A DNA stretch of 64,000 nucleotides from assembly GCF_001591265.1 (NCBI RefSeq), contig NZ_BCUL01000005.1, forward strand, positions 1 to 64,000. Reading direction: 5' to 3'. A program made the position numbers and the translations under genes. The notes under the pieces are model-generated. The model did no database searches. It saw only the letters and a list, made by a program, of their open reading frames with translations, and was not told where the DNA came from. Below are positions 8,546-16,126 of the stretch, one piece after another (the first letter of the stretch is position 1; the number at the start of each line of letters is the position of its first letter). The stretch comes from Moraxella atlantae NBRC 14588. GTDB taxonomy: Bacteria; Pseudomonadota; Gammaproteobacteria; Pseudomonadales; Moraxellaceae.

Positions 8546-8828
8546 GATGAGTTTTGCTATACTCATCTCACTATATTCAATGTCTTACATTCCACAGTTA
8601 AGTTAAGACTAAATTGCGAGTACGCAGTAACTTAACTGGTAAGACGTTTCCAAACACACACTTAAGCTAATTCGTGTCTGTGACAATCCTAACGGTAGGA
8701 TTAGCTTAAAATAAGAACCTAAGATGTACGGTGTGTCGTACGGGCGGTTGCCATTGTCTTAGGTTTGCGGTGGGGCTTCACCGTCTTGCAGAAGGAATCC
8801 CCTCACTTTAGGGAGGGGAGGAAGTCAA
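8546..8828 (+). mobile_element. Orphan IS200/IS605-type element with omega-RNA-like 3' end
   Basis: About 280 bp of nested hairpins with no open frame. They are GATGAGT/ACTCATC (8546-8567); GTCTTAC/GTAAGAC (8582-8588, 8639-8645) enclosing a perfect 10-bp CAGTTAAGTT stem (8595-8604, 8629-8638); a perfect 10-bp TTAAGCTAAT stem (8662-8671, 8700-8709) with an inner AATCCTA/TAGGATT hairpin; CCTAAGA/TCTTAGG (8718-8724, 8757-8763); CGGTG/CACCG (8768-8783); and CCCCTC/GAGGGG (8799-8818). The end, GAAGGAATCCCCTC through GGGGAGGAAGTCAA, resembles right ends of IS605/IS1341-type elements, where TnpB guide RNA scaffolds terminate. No tnpA or tnpB is present. The left boundary is uncertain. A non-autonomous (PATE-like) element is the best reading; an unrelated structured RNA is the alternative. 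Confidence 0.65.
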
Positions 8829-8843
8829 CACTAGCTGTCATGC

Positions 8844-9488
8844 TTAGCGATAAAACGCATTGGCGGTATAGCTGTGGTCGGTTTCGTCAATCACTTGGGT
8901 GAGCTCAGGAATTTGTTGCTTGAGGGTGACTTCAACACCTTGGCGCAAGGTCATATCCACCGCTGAACAGCCCTGACAGCCGCCGCCAAATTTTAGCACC
9001 GCTGTGGTTCCCACGCCTTCTTGCTCAAGCAAATCAACCAACTGCACATGCCCACCATGCGCCGCTAGATTGGGGTTGATTTCTGACGCAAGTACGTAGT
9101 TGATACGTTCTTCTAAGCTGGCATTTTCGCCCAATTTTGGCACTTTTGAATTGGGCGCGCGAAAGGTCAGTTGCCCACCAAAACGGTCTTTGTTGTAGTC
9201 AATCACCGCATCTTGCAGATATGGAATTGACGGGCGGTCAATGTAAGCGGTGAAATTGGGATAAGCGATTTGCAGATCCTCAGGGTTGTGCTCATCAGGC
9301 TGGCTGTATGCCATGCAGCATTCGGCGCGTGGCGTGCCTGCGTGCTCAACAAAAATCCGCACACCGATGCCATCGGTGTTTTGTTTGGCAAGCAGTTCGG
9401 TCAAGTAGCCTTGGGCAGATTCGGTGATTTGGATATTGCTGGTTAGCTCGTTGGTTTGGCTGTGCGCTTGGGCGGCGGTATCGGTCAT
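8844..9488 (-). CDS. nfuA: Fe-S biogenesis protein NfuA
   Basis: Carrier that takes [4Fe-4S] clusters from the assembly scaffold to client enzymes. The 214 residues hold an N-terminal degenerate A-type domain (about 20-115) and a C-terminal Nfu domain with GGGCQGCSAVDMTL; Cys171 and Cys174 form the cluster-binding CxxC. Length and domain order match E. coli NfuA (191 residues) with a longer N-terminus. AGGTAACC precedes the ATG. The stop codon lies 15 bp from the end of the structured IS-like element. Confidence 0.95.
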   Translation of the reverse strand: MTDTAAQAHSQTNELTSNIQITESAQGYLTELLAKQNTDGIGVRIFVEHAGTPRAECCMAYSQPDEHNPEDLQIAYPNFTAYIDRPSIPYLQDAVIDYNKDRFGGQLTFRAPNSKVPKLGENASLEERINYVLASEINPNLAAHGGHVQLVDLLEQEGVGTTAVLKFGGGCQGCSAVDMTLRQGVEVTLKQQIPELTQVIDETDHSYTANAFYR

Positions 9489-9782
9489 GGTCGGTTACCT
9501 GTGATCAATCATTTGCTAAAGTATAGCATAAACTTGAGTAAAATACTCGGGATTTTGGTTGGTCGCTTTGGCTGGTGAGTCTTGCTAACATAAGGTTGGC
9601 ACTGTGCATTCTCAACAAAATCACGCTTGCTTTTTTGGTAAAATTTGGCATGATAAGTTGGCATTGGCTGACCGTGCATGGCGCGTGTCGCTCATTGGTC
9701 TAAATTCATCTGCTTATTTTTTTTGTGCCTTTTGCGATAGACGCAACAACAGGCGCATGATTTTACGCAAGGAGTTTGCGTT

Positions 9783-10892
9783 ATGCCAAAATCCGCTTCT
9801 GCTAACCCATCAAAAGATCATTCCAAGCACAGTACTGTAAATAACAGTACTACAAATAACAGTGCTACAAATAGCGGCGGCTATCCGTTTGATTATTTGG
9901 TGTTTATCGGACGGTTTCAGCCGTTTCATCTGGGGCATCAGTCGGTGATCGATGCCGCGCTACAGCTTGCCCAACACGTGATTGTGCTGATTGGGTCGGC
10001 AAATTTGCCGCGCAGCACGCGCAATAGTTTTAGTTTTGCTGAGCGTGAGCAGATGATTTTGGGTGCGTATGACAAGGCGGATGCTAAGCGCATTCATTGC
10101 GTTGGCTTGCCTGACGCGCTATACAACGACACGCGCTGGCTGCAATACGTACAAGCGTGCGTGCAATCGGTAACGGGCACGCTTGATGCCAATATTGGCT
10201 TGATTGGGCATTCTAAGGACAGCTCGTCGTATTATTTGTCACTATTTCCCAACTGGCAATCGGTGGCGGTGGCAAATTATCGCGAATTGTCCGCCACACC
10301 GCTGCGCGAGGGCTATTTGTTGGGCGCAGATCCACTGCTCGACTTGGTGCCTGCTTCCACCGCCAAGGTGATGAAAGCCTTTAAAAAAACGCCTGAATAC
10401 AAGCAGTTGCATGAAGAAGCAGGCTTTATTGATAAATACAAAAAACAATGGCAAGACGCGCCATATCCGCCGACGTTTATGACCGTTGATGCGGTGGTGG
10501 TGCAATCGGGGCATATCTTGTTGGTTGAGCGGCGCGGTATGCCAGGACAAGGGCTGTGGGCGTTGCCAGGCGGCTTTATCAATCCCAAAGAGACGCTGTT
10601 TGATGCTTGTATCCGCGAGCTGCGCGAGGAAACGCGCCTTAAAGTGCCCGAAGCGGTGCTGCGCGGCTCACGTCATAGCCAACATACGTTTGATGACCCG
10701 TATCGTTCGGCGCGTGGGCGCACGATTACCCAAGCATTTTATTTTGTGCTTAAAAATGACCCCAAAGGCTTGCCTGCGGTCAAGGGTAGCGACGATGCCA
10801 AACGCGCGTTTTGGTTGCCGTTGGCGCAGCTACGCGCGGACAAGCTGTTTGAAGATCATTACGCGATTATTTGTAAAATGGTTGGGCTATAA
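9783..10892 (+). CDS. nadM: Bifunctional NMN adenylyltransferase / Nudix hydrolase
   Basis: Makes NAD from NMN and ATP; the Nudix half hydrolyses a nucleotide such as ADP-ribose. Domain 1 (about 36-190) has the nucleotidyltransferase signature GRFQPFHLGH (43-52) and the NSFSFAEREQMI region. Domain 2 (about 232-369) has a complete Nudix box from GG at 263-264 through RELREE (278-283). AAGGAG lies upstream of the ATG at 9783. The first 35 residues are low-complexity and include a 15-bp triple repeat. The neighbour is nicotinamide phosphoribosyltransferase, which supplies NMN. Confidence 0.93.
   Translation: MPKSASANPSKDHSKHSTVNNSTTNNSATNSGGYPFDYLVFIGRFQPFHLGHQSVIDAALQLAQHVIVLIGSANLPRSTRNSFSFAEREQMILGAYDKADAKRIHCVGLPDALYNDTRWLQYVQACVQSVTGTLDANIGLIGHSKDSSSYYLSLFPNWQSVAVANYRELSATPLREGYLLGADPLLDLVPASTAKVMKAFKKTPEYKQLHEEAGFIDKYKKQWQDAPYPPTFMTVDAVVVQSGHILLVERRGMPGQGLWALPGGFINPKETLFDACIRELREETRLKVPEAVLRGSRHSQHTFDDPYRSARGRTITQAFYFVLKNDPKGLPAVKGSDDAKRAFWLPLAQLRADKLFEDHYAIICKMVGL
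9829..9873 (+). repeat. Three in-frame 15-bp tandem repeats in the nadM N-terminus
   Basis: Units ACAGTACTGTAAATA, ACAGTACTACAAATA and ACAGTGCTACAAATA encode STVNN, STTNN and SATNS-like pentads ahead of the catalytic domain. Confidence 0.93.
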
Positions 10893-10999
10893 GCTTGCGG
10901 TGGCTATGCCAAGTTTTTTTCAAACATCACTTAAACATTAACCAGTCAATCTAGCTTTTTTTAACGTATTGATTTTACAATCGTTATTCAAGGTCATCT

Positions 11000-12415
11000 A
11001 TGTCAGTATTTAGCCAAAATCTGAACAATCTTATCCTAAACGCCGATAGCTACAAGGCCTCGCATTGGCTACAGTACCCACCACAAACCGAATATGTTTC
11101 AAGCTATATCGAAGCGCGCGGTGGCAGCTTTGCCGATGTGGTGTTTTTTGGGCTACAAGCGTTTATCAAAGAATATCTGTGCCGCCCGTTTCGCCAAGCC
11201 GATATTGATGAAGCACGCGTTATGCTAACGGCGCATGGTTTGCCGTTTTTTGCTGAGGGTTGGCAACGGCTGCTGGCTAAGCACGGTGGCTATTTGCCGC
11301 TGCGTATTCAAGCGGTGGCCGAGGGCAGCGTGGTGCCAACCAGCCAAGTGCTGTGTCAAGTCGTCAATACCGATGCCGAGTTTTTTTGGCTAACCAGCTA
11401 TCTCGAGACGGCATTGCTGCGCGCGGTGTGGTACCCCAGTACCGTGGCAAGTTTGTCATATCGCTGCAAGCAAATCATCGTCGAGGGGTTGCAAAAATCG
11501 GCGGATAATCTGGATAGTTTGGCGTTTAAGCTACACGATTTTGGTGCGCGTGGGGTGTCAAGCCAAGAGTCGGCTGCGCTGGGTGGGCTTGGGCATTTGG
11601 TCAATTTTGCTGGTACGGACAATTTGGCGGCGTTGGTCGGGGCAAGCCGTTGGTATGGTATGGATCAAGAGCTGGCTGGGTTTTCGATTCCTGCTGCAGA
11701 GCACAGCACGATGACGGCATGGGGGCGCGAACACGAGGCGGACGCGTATGCCAACATGGTGGCACAGTTTGGCGGCGAGGGGCGGCTATTTTCGGTGGTT
11801 AGTGACAACTATGATTTGTGGCACGCCATCGATGAGATTTGGGGTGGTACGCTTAAAGGACAAGTTGAGCAGATGGGTGGCACGTTGGTGGTGCGTCCCG
11901 ACAGCGGCGACCCTGTCAAGGTGGTGCGTGAGCTGCTACAACGACTGGGTGCAAAATTCGGCATACGCACCAACCACAAGGGCTACAAGGTCTTACCCGA
12001 TTATATCCGTGTGATTCAAGGCGATGGAATCAGCACAACCAGTCTTGCCCACGTCATCGATGCGATATTGGCGGCAGGCTTTAGCAGCGACAATGTCACG
12101 TTTGGTATGGGCGGTGGGCTGTTGCAACAGGTCAATCGTGACACACTAGGCTTTGCTATGAAAGCCAGCAGCGCGTGCATTGCAGGGCAATGGCAAGATG
12201 TGTACAAAGACCCAATTACCAGTGTCAACAAGCGCAGCAAGCGCGGACGTTTGGCATTGGTGCGATCAGAGAATACCAAACTGGCAACGGTGCGTGAGGA
12301 TGAGTTAAACGGACGCGATAATCTGCTGCGTGATGTTTTTCGCGATGGCGAGCTGTTGATTGATGATCATTTGACGCAAATTCGCCAACGCGCGGCAGCA
12401 GGGCTCGGGCTGTAG
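11000..12415 (+). CDS. nadV: Nicotinamide phosphoribosyltransferase (NadV/NAMPT type)
   Basis: Converts nicotinamide and PRPP to NMN. The 471-residue length and the sequence NADSYKASHWLQYPPQ (14-29), YIEARGG, VSSQESAALGGLGHLVNF, AAEHSTMTAWG and VVRPDSGDP match the nicotinamide, not the nicotinate, branch of the family. It follows the NMN adenylyltransferase fusion by 107 bp on the same strand, so the pair makes a two-step nicotinamide to NAD route that bypasses deamidation. AAGGT stands before the ATG. A terminator lies downstream. Confidence 0.94.
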   Translation: MSVFSQNLNNLILNADSYKASHWLQYPPQTEYVSSYIEARGGSFADVVFFGLQAFIKEYLCRPFRQADIDEARVMLTAHGLPFFAEGWQRLLAKHGGYLPLRIQAVAEGSVVPTSQVLCQVVNTDAEFFWLTSYLETALLRAVWYPSTVASLSYRCKQIIVEGLQKSADNLDSLAFKLHDFGARGVSSQESAALGGLGHLVNFAGTDNLAALVGASRWYGMDQELAGFSIPAAEHSTMTAWGREHEADAYANMVAQFGGEGRLFSVVSDNYDLWHAIDEIWGGTLKGQVEQMGGTLVVRPDSGDPVKVVRELLQRLGAKFGIRTNHKGYKVLPDYIRVIQGDGISTTSLAHVIDAILAAGFSSDNVTFGMGGGLLQQVNRDTLGFAMKASSACIAGQWQDVYKDPITSVNKRSKRGRLALVRSENTKLATVREDELNGRDNLLRDVFRDGELLIDDHLTQIRQRAAAGLGL

Positions 12416-12430
12416 ATTTTGGGTATTTTT

Positions 12431-12494
12431 CAGCATTGTTTTACAATGCTGATTTTGGCTAAAAGACTAGCGGCTAATAACGCTGGTCTTTTTT
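12431..12494 (+). terminator. Two hairpins ending the NAD salvage pair
   Basis: A perfect 9-bp hairpin, CAGCATTGT/ACAATGCTG (12431-12451), is followed by AAAAGACTAGCG/CGCTGGTCTTTT (12461-12492) with a T-run. The second has the form of an intrinsic terminator. Confidence 0.8.
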
Positions 12495-12596
12495 GTGTCT
12501 GGATGATGGTGCTGCCTTTTCAAATTGATTCAACTTTGCGACAATGTTGTTTCATGATTGTTTGATTTTAACCCCAAACACGGAAAACGTTTTGTC

Positions 12597-14363
12597 ATGG
12601 ATTTACATTGGCAGTTAGGCACGCGGTCAGCGCGATTACACCACATGGGCAAAAAATTCAGCCGTGTCGCACACACACAGCGCACAAGCGCGGCAGCCTG
12701 CATCGCGCTGGCAGGTTTGACGCTGACCGCGATTGCACGTTTTGGCAAGCTGCCGCCCAATCCGCAAATCCCAAGCCAGCACTATGATGCCAAAACCAAC
12801 CCACTGCCAGACGTTGCGCCCATTCACCGCAGATCCAAACTGTTCCGCCGTTTGCTTAGTCACATACAACGCCTCAATATCCGAAGCGATACCGTCGCCC
12901 CATTGTCTGACAGCCAACGCCGTGATCTGCACCAAGCCATCGATACGCTGACCGCCAACCACCCCGACCAAACGGGCGTGTATCTGCTTAGCCAAGGTAC
13001 TGACGCATTTGCTGCGCGCCTTGCTGTGATCATGAGCGCCGAAAAATCACTGGATTTGCAATACTATATTTGGGACAGCGATGTCACAGGCATGCTGCTG
13101 TTTCAGGCGGTGCGCCAAGCTGCCGAACGCGGCGTACGCGTGCGCCTGCTGATCGATGACAACAACACATTGGGCAATGATCCGATTTTTGTCACCCTAA
13201 ACCGCCACCCCAACATCGAGGTGCGTCTGTATAATCCCAACCGCTACCGCACGCTGCGCTGGTTGGGTTTTATCGGCGATTTGCCGCGCCTTAATCGGCG
13301 AATGCACAACAAAAGCCTAACTGCTGACAACCGCGTGAGCATCACGGGCGGGCGCAATATCGGCGATGAGTACTTTGCCGTTGAAGGCAATGTGTTTTTT
13401 GCCGATTTGGATACCTTACTGATTGGGCAAGTTGTGCCACAAATTTCGCAAGATTTTGACCGCTATTGGAACAGCGCGCTTGCTTATCCTGTTGAGGCGA
13501 TTGTACGCCAACGTGACACGTCACGCGCGGTCGTGCAATACACCGCGCGGCGTTTGCGTCGCCAAAATCGCCGCGCCAAGGCGTTACGTAAACGCTATTT
13601 GGCATTGGTCAAAAACACGGATTTTGTCACCCAGTTGCGTGCCAAGGGCTTACCGCTGTTTTGGGCGCGTGTCGAATTGGTTGGTGATGATCCCGACAAA
13701 ACACTGGGTTTTCGCTCGGGTAAACTGCGACTGCGCCGCCGTGTGTCACGTGAGTTTATGCGAATTTTGCGTACACCAACGCGACAGCTGCGTATTGTGT
13801 CGCCGTATTTTGTGCCGACCAAAGCAGGTACACGCGCACTGATACAGCTTGCTAAGCAAGGGGTGGATATCGGTATTTTGACCAATGCCATGAGTGCGAC
13901 GGATGTCAAAATCGTGCATTCAGGCTACGCCAAGTACCGCAAACGCCTGCTGCGCCACGGTATTGATCTGTATGAGATGAAGCCCAACGCACGTACAGAA
14001 AAATTTCGTGATAAATACATCACGGGTAGCACCGGTTCGAGTTTACACGCCAAGACATTTGAAATTGATGGGCAAAAAATTTTTATCGGTTCGTACAACT
14101 TTGACCCGCGCTCAGAGCAGTTTAACACCGAGATGGGGGTCATTGTGCATAGCCCTGCGCTTGCCCAAACGGTGTTTGATGGCTTGCAGCAAAATGCACC
14201 GACTGCAAGCTACCGCGTACGGCTAAAATTTGGGCGGCTGCGTTGGATCACCCACGAGCATGGCAAAACACTGGTTTATACCCATGAGCCCAACACCCAA
14301 GCATGGGAGCGCGCGGCGGTGTGGCTGCTGGCACATTTGCCGTTTGTTGAGGTGCTGTTGTAA
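12597..14363 (+). CDS. Phospholipase D family protein (cardiolipin synthase ClsC-like)
   Basis: Has two HxKxxxxD catalytic motifs: MHNKSLTADN (His near 237) and LHAKTFEIDG (His near 484), each followed by the GG/GS-N motif (ITGGRNIGDEYF, FIGSYNFDPRS). This is the layout of cardiolipin synthases of the ClsC type, which join phosphatidyl groups at the membrane. A hydrophobic stretch (about 32-48 of 588) may anchor it. I chose ATG 12597; a TTG at 12558 would add 13 residues. ClsC-like function is inferred; other PLD-superfamily transfer reactions are possible. It is monocistronic by position. Confidence 0.82.
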   Translation: MDLHWQLGTRSARLHHMGKKFSRVAHTQRTSAAACIALAGLTLTAIARFGKLPPNPQIPSQHYDAKTNPLPDVAPIHRRSKLFRRLLSHIQRLNIRSDTVAPLSDSQRRDLHQAIDTLTANHPDQTGVYLLSQGTDAFAARLAVIMSAEKSLDLQYYIWDSDVTGMLLFQAVRQAAERGVRVRLLIDDNNTLGNDPIFVTLNRHPNIEVRLYNPNRYRTLRWLGFIGDLPRLNRRMHNKSLTADNRVSITGGRNIGDEYFAVEGNVFFADLDTLLIGQVVPQISQDFDRYWNSALAYPVEAIVRQRDTSRAVVQYTARRLRRQNRRAKALRKRYLALVKNTDFVTQLRAKGLPLFWARVELVGDDPDKTLGFRSGKLRLRRRVSREFMRILRTPTRQLRIVSPYFVPTKAGTRALIQLAKQGVDIGILTNAMSATDVKIVHSGYAKYRKRLLRHGIDLYEMKPNARTEKFRDKYITGSTGSSLHAKTFEIDGQKIFIGSYNFDPRSEQFNTEMGVIVHSPALAQTVFDGLQQNAPTASYRVRLKFGRLRWITHEHGKTLVYTHEPNTQAWERAAVWLLAHLPFVEVLL

Positions 14364-14468
14364 CGAGCGTGCTTATCTTGTAAATTCCTTAAAAAATTTT
14401 TAACTACGTTTTTTATTATGATGTTGTAAAACCTGACAGCAGCAGACTTGTGACCAGCCAACAAATCT

Positions 14469-14825
14469 ATGCCCCATCCCATCATCGCCCTAACGCACCA
14501 GCGCCTTGCCCAAACACTACGGCTGTATGTTGCGATTTTTGTGCCAATGTGGCTGATGTTCACGCGCAATACCAGTGTGTTGTTTAGACGGTGGAATGCG
14601 CTGGGCATTCATCCGCTTGAGTTTACCCTCACCAATCTGGTTGGGATCGTCGGGTCATGGCCGATGCATGCTGATTTGGCACATTTTATCGGCAATACGT
14701 GGGTAATGGCGCAGATTCTCGTCAGCAGCAGCGCGTTGGCTATCAAGGTGGGCGCGGTTGGTGATTTTTTAAATTGCTTTAAATATCATCTCCTAGCCGC
14801 TTGGCAAGCGATTTCACAGCGTTAG
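14469..14825 (+). CDS. Rhomboid-like N-terminal fragment, probably decayed
   Basis: 118 residues with a hydrophobic first segment (about 17-35) followed by NALGIHPLEFTLTNLVGIVG and SWPMHADLAHFIGNTWVM. The latter resembles the conserved FLH-x-D-x-x-HLxxN region in TM2 of rhomboid intramembrane proteases. After GNT the resemblance ends. The catalytic GxSG serine and the histidine helix are absent, and the frame closes at 14825. I read it as a truncated rhomboid gene; a short, unrelated membrane protein is possible. There is no frame downstream that restores the missing half. Confidence 0.5.
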   Translation: MPHPIIALTHQRLAQTLRLYVAIFVPMWLMFTRNTSVLFRRWNALGIHPLEFTLTNLVGIVGSWPMHADLAHFIGNTWVMAQILVSSSALAIKVGAVGDFLNCFKYHLLAAWQAISQR

Positions 14826-14965
14826 TGGTTGAAACGCTTGTCTTGACAGCGGTACAATTTGTCTACGCCAATGTTTGGGCGTGTTTGTCAAAGTCTTGTT
14901 TATCCCATGAGCCACATGTCGTTTTTTTTCATTGATTTATTCGGTAATTGCTACGGAATACCGCT

Positions 14966-16126
14966 ATGCGTGTGATGCGTCTGTTATCCACCCTGCACCA
15001 CGATGACGATGAGCGCGGAGTGATTGCGATTAGTCGGCAGTTGGTGCGACAAGGCTATACGTCGTTGGTGGTGTCTAGCACGCCTGCAAGCCATGAGTTG
15101 GCGCAGCGGTTGTGCCGTGATGGCAGCGAATACAAACGCTTATATCTTGCTAAGCAGTCGTGGTGGTCGCTGTGGTCGGCGTTTGGTTTGGCGCGGCTGA
15201 TTCATCAGTTTCGCCCCGATGTCATTCATGTACATTCGCGTACGCCTGCATGGGTGCTTAAGTGGGCATTAGAGTTGGTGCCTGTCGCCTTGCGTCCGCT
15301 GACGGTGGGGACAATTTATGGTTATTATCCGTCCAATGCCTACAATCGGGCGATTTTTGATTGCGACCATCTGATTGCGGTGTCCGACAGCGTTAAGGTG
15401 TATATTTTACAGTACCACGAGCGCGACCCCGACAGCGTGACGCGCGTGTATCGTGGGGTGGATACCCAGCGTTATTTGTACCGCCACACGCCATCGGTAC
15501 ATTGGTTGCAGCAGATTTTTGCCGAATATCCCAAACTTGAACACCAAAAATGGCTGCTATTTCCATCCAAAATTGATCATCACAAGGGGCAACAGTGGTT
15601 GTTTGATATCGTTGGCAATTTGCGCGCGCAATTTCCCAAAATCCATGTGATCATCATGGACGATGCCGATGCGGACAACAACTTTGTTGAGGAATTTGTC
15701 CAACGTGCCCATGCGCTGGATTTGATGGATTATTTTACTTTTATCGGACGGCGCGACGACGGGCGCGAGTGGCTATCGGCTGCCAACATCGTGTTGGGAC
15801 TGGCAAATCAGCCTGAAAGCATTGGTATCAATGTGCTCAAAGCAATTCATTTGGGCACGCCTGTGGTGGCGTGGGCACGCGGCGTGTATAACGAGATTTT
15901 GACTGAGCTGTATCCTGAAGGTTTGGTGTATGACATCAACGCCATCACGCTGTGTGAAGTGATTGCCGAGCAGCTCACGCACAAAGACCGCCCTGCTATG
16001 CCGCAAAATTTTAGCCAAAAACAAAGCGCGCGTGAGATCGTCGCGGTCTATGAGCACATGCTCAAAAACCTGCCCAGCCCAGCCGCTAAGGTATCACAGA
16101 CGCAGAACGAGGCGCGGCTGCCCTAG
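14966..16126 (+). CDS. Glycosyltransferase family 4 protein
   Basis: 386-residue GT-B glycosyltransferase. The N-terminal half has DERGVIAISRQLVRQGY and DVIHVHSRTPAWVLKW; VSDSVKVYIL and RVYRGVDTQRY precede the linker. The C-terminal half has LLFPSKIDHHKGQQWLFDI and the donor-binding QPESIGINVLKAIHLGTPVVAW, whose E-x(6)-E region is degenerate (ES-IGINVLKA). This pattern is typical of LPS or capsule sugar transferases. ATG 14966 has GGAA upstream; a TTG at 14948 is an alternative. It stands alone, so the acceptor cannot be told. Its last 41 bases overlap the 3' end of the convergent peptidase gene. Confidence 0.85.
   Translation: MRVMRLLSTLHHDDDERGVIAISRQLVRQGYTSLVVSSTPASHELAQRLCRDGSEYKRLYLAKQSWWSLWSAFGLARLIHQFRPDVIHVHSRTPAWVLKWALELVPVALRPLTVGTIYGYYPSNAYNRAIFDCDHLIAVSDSVKVYILQYHERDPDSVTRVYRGVDTQRYLYRHTPSVHWLQQIFAEYPKLEHQKWLLFPSKIDHHKGQQWLFDIVGNLRAQFPKIHVIIMDDADADNNFVEEFVQRAHALDLMDYFTFIGRRDDGREWLSAANIVLGLANQPESIGINVLKAIHLGTPVVAWARGVYNEILTELYPEGLVYDINAITLCEVIAEQLTHKDRPAMPQNFSQKQSAREIVAVYEHMLKNLPSPAAKVSQTQNEARLP

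Noticed and set aside
8701-8828. Group II intron domain V/VI
   Set aside because: The terminal hairpins do not carry the domain V AGC triad and bulge; the end matches IS605-type right ends better.
9604-9840. 78-codon frame overlapping the nadM start
   Set aside because: Ends inside nadM in another frame; nadM has a strong AAGGAG site of its own and no similarity supports the overlap.
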